From Granulosicoccus sp. (lineage in GTDB: Bacteria > Pseudomonadota > Gammaproteobacteria > Granulosicoccales > Granulosicoccaceae), in NCBI GenBank assembly GCA_023300375.1, contig JALZWO010000014.1, positions 1 to 64,000 of the forward strand: 64,000 bases of DNA. The letters are read 5' to 3'. The first letter of the stretch is position 1; every line of letters starts with the position of its first letter. Below the pieces are notes generated by a model that did not search any database, was not told the DNA's origin, and was given only the letters and a program-made list of their open reading frames with translations. Position numbers and translations under genes: made by a program. This document shows positions 1 to 7,829 of the stretch, one piece after another.

Positions 1-34
1 TCATATATTTAAGCTGGTTTATTTATCTATCTGA

Positions 35-1111
35 TTATAGACCGTTTTTAACTATTCCGCCTTGCATGTGGAACTCCTTACAGGGACGACCGGTTAATAT
101 GCTTAAATCCACACCAGTAACAAACAATTGGCTTTGTAATGTGTGGAGTTGATCTACGAGATAGTTTGTGTGATTTTCATCCAATTCTGATGACAAGTCA
201 TCGCACAGAACCATGGGGCTAGCAATACCGGCCTCTTTGAGCACATCCAACTGTGATAAGTGAAGGACGTAGACTAGCGTTTTTTGTTGGCCTCTTGAAA
301 GCACCTGTTTAGCAGGTTTGTCATCGACCTTAATGGTTAACTCTGCCCGGTGAGGCCCATCTGTTGTGGTTTTCATTCGTCGATGGTAGGTGAGGTTCTT
401 TGTCAGTGCAGTTTCTAACGAATGATTGACGTCCCATCCTGGTCGATAAGAGAGTTCCACGTGGAACACCTCGTTCAATAGACCCCATCTGCGTTGTAAA
501 GCACTGTTGAGTAGAGCAGTGAATTCGGTTCTTGCTTGATGAAGCTCGAGTCCAGCTGCCAATAAGGGCGAATTCCAAGTGTCGATATCTTTATCAAGCG
601 CAGATTCACGCAGTAATTGGTTGCGTTGAGATAGCGAACGTTTGTACTGCCCCCAAACAGGCATAAACCGAGGTTTCACGTGGAACAGTCCCCAATCTAG
701 AAAACGTCTCCTTTCTTCTGGCCCATCCTGAACTAATTGGTGACTTTCAGGAGAGAGAACCTTTACCGGCATTAGCCTGGCAATCTCGGCTTGAGATTTA
801 ATATCTTCAAAATTCAAACGGAAATTAACGCTTCCATCTCTGAGGCGTTCACAACCCACACGATATTCTCGCTCAGATCGCTCATCATAGAACTTGGCCG
901 TGAGTCGAAGGCTGGGCGCATTGTGCGCCATAAGCTCTCGCGGGCGTCGAGTTCTAAAGGTATGTCCAGTAGCAAGGCATTGTATGGCCTCAAGAATAGA
1001 GCTTTTACCCGTTCCATTATTGCCAGTAATGAGGTTCAGAGTAGGGTGAGGTGCTACTGACAGATCAACGAGACAACGAACATCAGTTGCCTCGAAACTT
1101 GACAGAATCAC
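35..1111 (-). CDS. recF: RecF, DNA repair and replication ATPase
   Basis: RecF is an SMC-like ATPase that binds gapped DNA and, with RecO and RecR, loads RecA during recombinational repair. The 358-residue product has the Walker A motif GNNGTGKSS at about residues 30-38 and a C-terminal ABC-type region with LSRGQQKTL and VLCDDLSSELD (Walker B). Length matches the family. The start is GTG at 1111-1109, and it overlaps the dnaN stop TGA (1110-1108) in a GTGA junction, which suggests translational coupling to dnaN. Two parS-like palindromes lie inside the coding sequence (see separate entries). In this class gyrB usually follows, which would lie just left of the window. Confidence 0.97.
   Translation of the reverse strand: MILSSFEATDVRCLVDLSVAPHPTLNLITGNNGTGKSSILEAIQCLATGHTFRTRRPRELMAHNAPSLRLTAKFYDERSEREYRVGCERLRDGSVNFRLNFEDIKSQAEIARLMPVKVLSPESHQLVQDGPEERRRFLDWGLFHVKPRFMPVWGQYKRSLSQRNQLLRESALDKDIDTWNSPLLAAGLELHQARTEFTALLNSALQRRWGLLNEVFHVELSYRPGWDVNHSLETALTKNLTYHRRMKTTTDGPHRAELTIKVDDKPAKQVLSRGQQKTLVYVLHLSQLDVLKEAGIASPMVLCDDLSSELDENHTNYLVDQLHTLQSQLFVTGVDLSILTGRPCKEFHMQGGIVKNGL
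454..467. promoter_or_regulatory. parS-like ParB-binding palindrome
   Basis: GTTCCACGTGGAAC is a perfect 14-bp palindrome that matches the centromere-like parS sequence known from Pseudomonas and relatives. It lies within recF, near oriC and about 14 kb from parAB. ParB binding is inferred, not shown. Confidence 0.75.
673..686. promoter_or_regulatory. second parS-like site
   Basis: GTTTCACGTGGAAC differs at one position from the palindrome at 454-467 and combines the GTTTCAC and GTGGAAC half-sites seen in bacterial parS sequences. It lies 219 bp from the first site, also inside recF. The pair looks like a small ParB loading cluster close to the origin. Confidence 0.65.
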
Positions 1112-2220
1112 AGACGCATAGGCATGACAACATATTTGCTGTCGTTATTATCGTTGGAATCGGGTGTGATCAGTGTGCTGCTATTACCGTCCTTAACGAT
1201 AATTCGAGCATTCTCTACTTCCAGACTATTAAGTACATCCAGCAGATAGGTGACGTTAAACCCTATTTCTGTTGATTCGCCCTGGTAGTCTACTTCGAGT
1301 TCATCAATAGCTTCTTCTTGATCAGGATTGTTACTGGAAACAGTTAAAAGCCCAGCTTGCAGTGCGAAACGCACACCACGAAATTTTTCGTTAGAAAGTA
1401 CTGATGCGCGAACTAATGATTGTTTTAAGGTCTGGCAGTCGATAACTAATTCCTTGTTACCGTCGATTGGGATCACACGATTGTAGTCAGGAAATCGTCC
1501 ATCGATTAACTTTGTAGTGATACGAACACCGCCAACCTGTACTTGAAGGTGTTGAGGACTCACCAATAATCCTACTTTGTCGTTTGTGTCGGTACTTCCC
1601 AACAGACGTTGTAGTTCGCCGACACTTTTCCTTGGAATAATTGCCCTGACAGGCATTTCTGGATCGGCTTCCGTAGTGCACTGAGAATAAGCGAGTCGAT
1701 GACCATCTGTTGCCACACATGACAGTCTGTCTGCACCGATCTCAAGCAACATACCATTAAGATAAAATCTAACATCTTGCTGGGCCATTGAGAACGCAGT
1801 ATTCCGAATGCATCGATGCAGATCGGTGGCTGTGAGTTGAACACTTTGGGGTTCTTTCAGTGGTGCTGTTTTTGGGAACTGATCGGCGGGGAGTGTCGCT
1901 AGAGTGAAACGGCTACGTCCGGATTTAAAAACAACCTTTTCACCTGTCAAGGTAAATTCTATACGCGCTGAGTCTGAGAGGTTCTTACAAATTTCCAATA
2001 GCTTTCGAGCTGGCACAGTGGTCGATCCTGTTTGATCAATGTGCATCTCCACTCTGGCTTGCATCTCTATCTCAGAATCACTGGCTGTGATTGTCAGATA
2101 TCCATCATCTGCTTCGATTAGAACATTGCCTAAAACAGGGGAGGTTTGCTTGCGCTCAACCGCTCCTACTACATGCTGTAGCGGAGAGAGCAAAGATTCA
2201 CGTTGTACACTGAATTTCAT
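1108..2220 (-). CDS. dnaN: DNA polymerase III beta sliding clamp
   Basis: DnaN forms the ring-shaped dimer that tethers DNA polymerase III and other enzymes to DNA. The 370-residue product begins MKFSVQRESLLSPLQHV and ends with VVMPMRL, the typical clamp C-terminus that helps form the binding pocket for partner peptides. Full family length with three clamp domains implied. It lies directly left of the origin and overlaps recF by four bases, so dnaN and recF are probably co-transcribed. Its own start ATG is only about 30 bp from the left origin module, so its promoter must sit within the origin region. Confidence 0.98.
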   Translation of the reverse strand: MKFSVQRESLLSPLQHVVGAVERKQTSPVLGNVLIEADDGYLTITASDSEIEMQARVEMHIDQTGSTTVPARKLLEICKNLSDSARIEFTLTGEKVVFKSGRSRFTLATLPADQFPKTAPLKEPQSVQLTATDLHRCIRNTAFSMAQQDVRFYLNGMLLEIGADRLSCVATDGHRLAYSQCTTEADPEMPVRAIIPRKSVGELQRLLGSTDTNDKVGLLVSPQHLQVQVGGVRITTKLIDGRFPDYNRVIPIDGNKELVIDCQTLKQSLVRASVLSNEKFRGVRFALQAGLLTVSSNNPDQEEAIDELEVDYQGESTEIGFNVTYLLDVLNSLEVENARIIVKDGNSSTLITPDSNDNNDSKYVVMPMRL

Positions 2221-2370
2221 GGGCTAAATAAAGACCGTGTTTTTTTATAAAAGATGTTTACTGTTATTACTCAACAACAACTTTGTTGATAAGTTCGTAA
2301 AGTACTTATATTTCAATAGTTTATATGTAAAAAAGACCCTGTATAAACTGATTTACAAGGTTGCACAAGC

Positions 2371-2379
2371 TGTGGATAA
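2371..2379 (-). promoter_or_regulatory. DnaA box (perfect), left module
   Basis: TGTGGATAA is the exact complement of the DnaA box TTATCCACA. Confidence 0.88.
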
Positions 2380-2439
2380 TTCACCTTCACCATGTCCTCT
2401 GCAAAAGTGTTCTCTTGATGATCGGAAGTTATACGTGAG

Positions 2440-2448
2440 TTATCCACA
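2440..2448 (+). promoter_or_regulatory. DnaA box (perfect), left module
   Basis: TTATCCACA is an exact DnaA box, facing the box at 2371-2379. Confidence 0.88.
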
Positions 2449-2981
2449 GATATACACTATGAGAACGACTTATAACTTGAACCTAGATCAACAGGAATTA
2501 AAGCAGCCTTTGTAATATCGTAAATCGGCCATTTTGGAATACATTTACCTCTATCTCATTGACTTAAGAAAAGTGGCCGACCAATTGCAAAGTAACCTGC
2601 AAGCGCTGACCTCAAATCCTAGAATTCTTCTACTCGTCAATTTGTTAAGGCAACGTTGTTCAAATCCAAGTTAATTTAGAATACAGATTGTTTCTTGAGT
2701 GGCAGAACATATTAGTTAAGTCACTTTTATCTGCTTGAAAAAAATATTGAGGTTGTTGATGTGTTGGATCCAACCGCGCGCTTATTCGCCATAGGGACAA
2801 ACAGATATTGAACTTGTGCACCAAATTTAACAAGCTAATAAGAGAAGAGGTTTTTATACAAAAGATTATTACTACTATTACTGAACAATAACTCCGTGGA
2901 TAAGATGACTAAGAATTTTAAAATCAGTAGCTTGGAAGTGAAAAATGGCATGTATAAACGCCTACTTATTGCCTAATAAGC

Positions 2982-2990
2982 TGTGGATAA
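2982..2990 (-). promoter_or_regulatory. DnaA box (perfect), right module
   Basis: TGTGGATAA is the exact complement of the DnaA box. It is the counterpart of 2371-2379 at an offset of 611 bp. Confidence 0.88.
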
Positions 2991-3049
2991 ATTACAGCCG
3001 AAAGTGCTATTCGAATTTAATCCAACGGTTAAAGCGTTTAATACTAAAG

Positions 3050-3058
3050 TTATCCACA
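3050..3058 (+). promoter_or_regulatory. DnaA box (perfect), right module
   Basis: TTATCCACA is an exact DnaA box, the counterpart of 2440-2448 at an offset of 610 bp. It lies about 30 bp beyond the dnaA stop codon. Confidence 0.88.
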
Positions 3059-3091
3059 GCAGTAAATAGGCAAATTTTGAAGCGTTAACGC

Positions 3092-4498
3092 TCAACTGGA
3101 CAAGGTTCTGTGTAGGTTCTTGTAGTCTTCATTAACATTTTCGTCATTGTCCCGAAGCTCCACTACTTTTTTACAAGCATGCAATACGGTGGTGTGATCT
3201 CTCCCACCAAAAGCCCTACCGATCTCAGGAAGGCTTTTACTGGTCAATTCCTTGGCTAGCGCCATAGCTATTTGACGCGGTCTGGCCAGTGACCGTGCTC
3301 GACTTTTGCCTGACAAATCAGCCAATCTGATTTTGTAGTACTCGGCAACGGTTTTCTGAATATTCTCTATAGATACTGCACGCCCTTGCACTGCTAGTAG
3401 GTCAGCTAACGCTACGCGAGTGGTGTCCAAGTTAATTGGGTCTGCATTCAGTTGACTGTAAGCAATGACACGACGCAATGAGCCCTCGAGCTCTCGTACG
3501 TTGCTGCGAATCCGATTAGCGATAAAAAAGCTGACTTCAGAGGGCAGTTCGATGCCCATGGATTCGGCCTTGCTGTTGAGAATAGCAACCCGCATCTCTA
3601 GCTCAGGGGGCTCAATGGCCACTGATAATCCCCAGCCAAAGCGAGTTTTCAAACGTTCCTCTAATCCATTAATCTCCTTTGGGTACCGATCACACGTGAG
3701 GACAATTTGTTGTTCACCTTCGAACAAGGCATTAAAGTTGTGAAAAAATTCTTCTTGCGTTTGTTCTTTATTTGCAAAGAACTGAATGTCATCCACCAGC
3801 AGGGCGTCTAGGCCACGGTAAAATGCTTTGAAATCTGACATTTTGTTGTGTTGAAGTGCAGATACCATCTCTTGCACGTAGCGTTCAGAGTTGAGATACA
3901 TAACTCGAGCATCAGGTTTGTTGGCGATGATCTCATTACCGATTGCCTGCATCATATGGGTCTTACCCAAACCTGATGCACCGTAAATCAAATACGGATT
4001 GTACGCGGTGCCCGGGCTTGAGCCAATTTGCAGAGCAGCTGCCCGTCCTAGTTGATTGCTTTTTCCGGCGACGAGAGTTTTAAAGCTGAACTGAGGCTTG
4101 AGATTTGAATGTTGTAAGTTGGGCCTAACAGTTTGCGCAATTTGCGACAAGGCAGGCGCATTGCCTGGTCGGGTATGGTTTGGTTTTGCATCCAGCGATA
4201 GATTCGTGTTCTCTTCTTGTTCCTGTTGCGAGGAAGCTTCAACGCCCAAGAGATCAGAACCAATGATGAACATGATTTCGATCTTTTTGGGATGCGCTAG
4301 TTGGGTAATTATTTCCTGTATGCGGGCGAGAAAACTGCTCCGCACCGTGTCAAGTACGAATCGGTTTGGCGCAAGTATGCTCAACACGCCGTCAAGATAA
4401 TGAGCTTGTAATGGTCTGATCCAAGTGTTGAGCTGTTGATCAGACAGTTCGCCTTCTAGCTGCTGAAGACAACGATCCCAAAGTGATTCGCCTAACAA
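3092..4498 (-). CDS. dnaA: Chromosomal replication initiator DnaA
   Basis: DnaA binds DnaA boxes in oriC and, with ATP, melts the origin and loads helicase. The 468-residue product has domain I (MLGESLWDRCLQQLEGEL onward), a Gln/Glu/Asn-rich linker near 90-130, an AAA+ core with Walker A GASGLGKTH at about 173-181 and LLVDDIQFF (Walker B), and the C-terminal DNA-binding signature GRDHTTVLHACKKV near residue 432. The start is TTG at 4498-4496: its upstream GGAGACACGT gives a good ribosome-binding site, and the N-terminus lines up with other DnaA proteins. The gene points towards oriC. Confidence 0.97.
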   Translation of the reverse strand: MLGESLWDRCLQQLEGELSDQQLNTWIRPLQAHYLDGVLSILAPNRFVLDTVRSSFLARIQEIITQLAHPKKIEIMFIIGSDLLGVEASSQQEQEENTNLSLDAKPNHTRPGNAPALSQIAQTVRPNLQHSNLKPQFSFKTLVAGKSNQLGRAAALQIGSSPGTAYNPYLIYGASGLGKTHMMQAIGNEIIANKPDARVMYLNSERYVQEMVSALQHNKMSDFKAFYRGLDALLVDDIQFFANKEQTQEEFFHNFNALFEGEQQIVLTCDRYPKEINGLEERLKTRFGWGLSVAIEPPELEMRVAILNSKAESMGIELPSEVSFFIANRIRSNVRELEGSLRRVIAYSQLNADPINLDTTRVALADLLAVQGRAVSIENIQKTVAEYYKIRLADLSGKSRARSLARPRQIAMALAKELTSKSLPEIGRAFGGRDHTTVLHACKKVVELRDNDENVNEDYKNLHRTLSS

Positions 4499-4803
4499 AC
4501 GTGTCTCCGACTCTGTTGAAATGCAATCGCCTCAATTTCGCAAAAACGTAAATATAGCGAAAAATGAAAGGATTACTGGGGACAAAGAACTTTACGCGAA
4601 TACTCAGTGTATTAACAAGAAATGAGGCGCAATTTTTAAAAACAAACTGCTTCTAACCCCCGAGAATGTCCACGAACAGGGTTCACGTTATTTTCTTACA
4701 TTTCTATCCATGTGAGTGTTGACCTGACTCGTCTTACGAACTATAATTGTGAGTTCGGTAAAACATCTTGTGACGCAGCGCGTTACTAAAGAGAATCATT
4801 AGC
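4499..4803. other. Divergent dnaA/rpmH control region
   Basis: This 305-bp non-coding stretch separates dnaA and rpmH, which are transcribed away from each other. It holds a strong sigma-70 promoter for rpmH (separate entry). I could not pick a convincing dnaA promoter, and I see no perfect DnaA box that would mark autoregulation. Confidence 0.7.
4719..4747 (+). promoter_or_regulatory. Sigma-70 promoter of rpmH
   Basis: TTGACC (4719-4724) and a perfect TATAAT (4742-4747) are separated by exactly 17 bp. This is a near-consensus sigma-70 promoter, as expected for a ribosomal protein gene. The leader to the rpmH start is about 50 bp. Confidence 0.85.
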
Positions 4804-4938
4804 ATGAAAAGAACATTTCAACCTAGCAAAATTAAGCGCGCGCGTACTCATGGTTTTAGAGCACGCAAAGCCACTCGTGGCGGAAGGGCGGTACTTGCTT
4901 CACGTCGCAGAAAAGGTAGAGCGCGCTTAAGCGCCTAA
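4804..4938 (+). CDS. rpmH: 50S ribosomal protein L34
   Basis: L34 is a small, very basic protein of the large ribosomal subunit. The 44-residue product starts [20 protein letters not shown] and ends KGRARLSA, matching the L34 family throughout (E. coli L34 is 46 residues). It is preceded by a near-consensus promoter. In most bacteria rnpA follows immediately; here 286 bp separate the two. Confidence 0.98.
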   Translation: MKRTFQPSKIKRARTHGFRARKATRGGRAVLASRRRKGRARLSA

Positions 4939-5224
4939 AGGCAATTCTGTGTCTCGGTGTTAGTGGCTGCGGGTTAAACTGCGGCCCATTGTTGCACCGT
5001 TAGATATTGTCCACGAGTGAGGCACTGGCAAATGGTGCGAGAACTCGGGCGCTAAGCAATAAGGTTGCAGCTTAGGCCAATAGCTGTTGGTACACACCAG
5101 TCTTCTATTTAACAGAATCAAGTCAGCGGCCTTTTTTACAGTAAAGACATCGGCCGTGCCGAGGTCATAGCTCGTTTGGTGTTAACAACGAGTGGTTTCA
5201 AAATGCGGTAATTCCTTTGTAGTG

Positions 5225-5581
5225 ATGACAGACGCTATCCAAACCTCCCGCTCTTTCCCCAGATCAGCTCGCCTGCTAACAGCTTCTGACTATTCGGCTG
5301 TCTTTAAGAAGAGCAAGCGCTTTTCTGACAAATACTGGACAGTACTGGTGATGAAAAATGCTGGCTCGCCAGCAAGGCTCGGTTTAGCCATTGCCAAAAA
5401 GCGAGCCAAGCGGGCACTAGATAGAAACCGTATCAAGCGCATAGCTCGTGAAACTTTTCGGCACAATCTAGCTCCGTTAGAAGGCGTAGAGATTGTGGTG
5501 ATGAATCGTGATGCCACAGCTACTGCAACTAGCGCCGTATTGCGAGAGACACTTGAATTATTGCTGGCGAAAGTCTCTTAG
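5225..5581 (+). CDS. rnpA: Ribonuclease P protein component
   Basis: RnpA is the protein subunit of RNase P and helps the catalytic RNA process tRNA 5' ends. The 118-residue product has the family pattern: FPRSARLLTASDYSAVF near the N-terminus and the RNP signature region AKKRAKRALDRNRIKRIARE. ATG at 5225 is preferred because the family similarity starts soon after it. An in-frame GTG at 5192 would add 11 residues, and neither site has a strong ribosome-binding sequence. The gap to rpmH is unusually wide. Confidence 0.93.
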   Translation: MTDAIQTSRSFPRSARLLTASDYSAVFKKSKRFSDKYWTVLVMKNAGSPARLGLAIAKKRAKRALDRNRIKRIARETFRHNLAPLEGVEIVVMNRDATATATSAVLRETLELLLAKVS

Positions 5582-5769
5582 CCATTAAGACTTTATCGAA
5601 CATCTACTCAACAATAATAAGCGAACACTTCTTACAGAAGCCTTTCGCAGCCGCAACATCCAGAATAAAAAACCTTTAGATCGACATCGCATTCGAGTTT
5701 TTGTTCATATTGCAGCCTTAGTCTGCAAGCAAGTGCGCCACGAGGCGATAAAACAGGCGATAATAAGAC

Positions 5770-6072
5770 ATGCTACGTTTGATCGCTTTTTACCAGCGTT
5801 GGGTTAGCCCCATGCTTCCACCACGCTGTCGTTTTATACCAACCTGCTCGTCTTATGCTGCTGAAGCCATTAGCCAATATGGAATGGCTCGCGGAGGATC
5901 ACTCGCAGTAAGGCGAGTGTGCAAGTGCCATCCTTTTCATCCTGGTGGATACGATCCTGTCCCCACTGACGTCAATCTAGACGAATCAACAGTGGTATCA
6001 AAGAAACAAACGATTATGTCAACCAGCCATGATCAGGCTCCCAATCACAGACAGAACACAGTAAATCATTAA
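5770..6072 (+). CDS. yidD: Membrane protein insertion efficiency factor YidD
   Basis: YidD is a small membrane-associated protein that aids insertion of inner-membrane proteins with YidC. The 100-residue product has the conserved core [22 protein letters not shown] and the motif [15 protein letters not shown]. About 32 extra residues follow this core and look hydrophilic and unstructured, so the protein is longer than E. coli YidD (85 residues). Its stop codon overlaps the yidC start by one base (TAATG), so translation of the two is probably coupled. Confidence 0.93.
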   Translation: MLRLIAFYQRWVSPMLPPRCRFIPTCSSYAAEAISQYGMARGGSLAVRRVCKCHPFHPGGYDPVPTDVNLDESTVVSKKQTIMSTSHDQAPNHRQNTVNH

Positions 6073-7766
6073 TGGAAACTCAAAGACTCCTTTTGTACCT
6101 TGCCTTCGGATTTTTGAGTCTGATCATTTATCAGACGTGGGTTCAGGATTACCACACGCCTGTTCCTGTGGCACAGACAAGCTCGCAAGTACCGACTATC
6201 GCAGGGCAACAAGCAACGGGTTCCGTGCCAAATGTAACTCCTGGCGATCTCCCTGATGCCGCAACGGGTGCCACATCTAGTGCGCCTTCGGCTACTAGCT
6301 CAGGCTCAGCCAGAGCAGTAAGCTTCAGTACTGATGTATTTGACGGAGCTATCAGCACTCTAGGCGCAACGATTACTAAAATTGAATTAAAAGATTATCC
6401 AATTTCAATAGAGATGCCAGACACCTCTTTTTCATTGGTCAGTGATGACCCGACTCATTTTTTAGTTGCCGAGTCGGGCCTGCAATCCAAAGCTAACGAG
6501 CCGGCACCGACTCATCGCGAAAACATGTCAGTCGAGGGTGACGATTTTGTTCTAGCTGAAGGACAGGACACATTGTCTATTCCCTTCACTTGGGAATCTG
6601 ATACGGGTATCAAAGTAACGAAAACACTTACTTTCACACGTGGAAGTTATGAGGTGGCAATCGACTATGCCATTGAGAATGGATCGTCAGAGGGCTGGTC
6701 TGTCAATCAATACAGACAGCTCAAGCGAAAGCCGGGTACTAGTGACGAGAAGCAGCAGTTCGTCAATACGTATATCGGTGCTGTAGTCAGTAATGTCGAT
6801 GACCTGTATTCAAAAGTTTCGTTCGGCGATATGGAAGATGAAAACTTAGCTATTGACGCGACTGATGGTTGGGTGGCCATGATTCAGCATTATTTTGCAG
6901 CCGCGTGGATTCCTACCGAAGGAGAAATCAATACCGCATACTCACGGCATATTGCCAATGAAAATCGATACCTGATAGGTATGGTTTCATCGAGCCAGGT
7001 GGTGCCAGCAGGTGGTCAAGGTACGTTTAGTACTCAAGCGTTTATCGGACCGAAGATCCAGAAAAAACTGACAGCTGCCGCTCCAAATCTAGAACTCACT
7101 GTTGATTATGGCTGGCTTACGATTATTGCTCAGCCTTTGTTCTGGCTTCTCAACACCATCCATGGGTTTATTGGTAATTGGGGTTGGTCTATCATTTTCG
7201 TGACTTTTATTATCAAGGCCGTGTTCTACAAACTCTCTGAAGCCAGCTACCGATCTATGGCAAAGATGAAGGTGTTGCAACCCAAACTGGCTTCGCTTAA
7301 AGAACGACATGGTGATGACAGAGCTAAGATGGGACAGGCCACCATGGAACTCTATAAGAAAGAGAAGGTGAATCCTCTGGGCGGTTGTCTGCCTATGATC
7401 ATTCAAATTCCGGTATTTATTGCTCTTTACTGGACATTATTAGAGAGTGTTGAATTGCGGCAGGCTCCTTTTATGCTGTGGATACAAGATCTTTCCATCA
7501 AAGATCCATTCTTTATACTGCCGGTCATTATGGCGGCGACGATGTATTTCCAGCAAAAGCTCAATCCAGCGCCGGTTGATCCAATACAGGCCAAAGTGTT
7601 CCAGTTTTTGCCACTGATATTCGGTATCTTCTTCGCTTTTTTCCCAGCTGGCCTCGTACTCTACTGGGTGGTCAATAACTCGCTGTCGATGGCTCAGCAG
7701 TACTACATTACGCGACATGTACTTGCTGAAAAAAACAACAAAGTCAGTATCAGTAAGTCAAAGTAA
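6072..7766 (+). CDS. yidC: Membrane protein insertase YidC
   Basis: YidC inserts and folds inner-membrane proteins, alone or with SecYEG. The 564-residue product has an N-terminal membrane anchor (LLLYLAFGFLSLIIYQTWV), a low-complexity Ser/Thr/Ala/Gly linker near 35-75, a large periplasmic domain (about 80-340), and a C-terminal hydrophobic core including GWSIIFVTFIIKAVFYKLSE, NPLGGCLPMIIQIPVFIALY and PAGLVLYWVVNN. This is the Gram-negative form with the periplasmic domain. A possible terminator hairpin follows, before mnmE. Confidence 0.97.
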   Translation: METQRLLLYLAFGFLSLIIYQTWVQDYHTPVPVAQTSSQVPTIAGQQATGSVPNVTPGDLPDAATGATSSAPSATSSGSARAVSFSTDVFDGAISTLGATITKIELKDYPISIEMPDTSFSLVSDDPTHFLVAESGLQSKANEPAPTHRENMSVEGDDFVLAEGQDTLSIPFTWESDTGIKVTKTLTFTRGSYEVAIDYAIENGSSEGWSVNQYRQLKRKPGTSDEKQQFVNTYIGAVVSNVDDLYSKVSFGDMEDENLAIDATDGWVAMIQHYFAAAWIPTEGEINTAYSRHIANENRYLIGMVSSSQVVPAGGQGTFSTQAFIGPKIQKKLTAAAPNLELTVDYGWLTIIAQPLFWLLNTIHGFIGNWGWSIIFVTFIIKAVFYKLSEASYRSMAKMKVLQPKLASLKERHGDDRAKMGQATMELYKKEKVNPLGGCLPMIIQIPVFIALYWTLLESVELRQAPFMLWIQDLSIKDPFFILPVIMAATMYFQQKLNPAPVDPIQAKVFQFLPLIFGIFFAFFPAGLVLYWVVNNSLSMAQQYYITRHVLAEKNNKVSISKSK

Positions 7767-7779
7767 TGCAATAGGATGA

Positions 7780-7814
7780 AAAGAGTATTGTTGCTCCGTT
7801 AGGCAATACTCTTT
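7780..7814 (+). terminator. Possible terminator between yidC and mnmE
   Basis: AAAGAGTATTG (7780-7790) pairs with CAATACTCTTT (7804-7814) as an 11-bp stem with a 13-nt loop. Only the short T run within the stem follows, so termination may be partial. Confidence 0.5.
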
Positions 7815-7829
7815 AGCAAGAGACACTTT

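Larger units (their letters stand above)
2250..2449. repeat. Origin module, left copy
   Basis: The left copy of a duplicated origin module starts with AAAGAT and a tract ending in GTTGATAAG, then TGTATAAAC, then AAGCTGTGGATAA, then GTTATCCACAG. The first 44 bp match the right copy (2861-2904) at 35 positions. The DnaA boxes and the TGTATAAAC word occur at an offset of 610-611 bp, so the spacing is kept even where the sequence between has drifted. Confidence 0.75.
2861..3060. repeat. Origin module, right copy
   Basis: The right copy of the duplicated module has the same order of elements: AAAGAT tract ending GTGGATAAG, TGTATAAAC (2951-2959), AAGCTGTGGATAA, and GTTATCCACAG just before the dnaA stop. 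Here the first box (CGTGGATAA, 2895-2903) is closer to the DnaA consensus than its left counterpart (TGTTGATAA). Confidence 0.75.
2221..3091. other. oriC: Replication origin oriC (dnaA-dnaN intergenic)
   Basis: This 871-bp non-coding, AT-rich region lies between dnaN and dnaA. It has four perfect DnaA boxes (TTATCCACA or its complement) at 2371-2379, 2440-2448, 2982-2990 and 3050-3058. Near matches with one mismatch lie at 2284-2292 and 2895-2903. Box placement, position between dnaA and dnaN, and AT-rich flanks fit a bacterial oriC. The boxes fall into two equivalent groups about 610 bp apart, each near one end of the region; the middle (about 2460-2840) has no clear box. No protein-coding gene is supported here. 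Confidence 0.9.

Noticed and set aside
2237-2515. A 92-codon open frame within the origin region
   Set aside because: It lies across the left DnaA-box module, is rich in Lys, Tyr and Leu as expected for AT-rich non-coding DNA, and resembles no protein.
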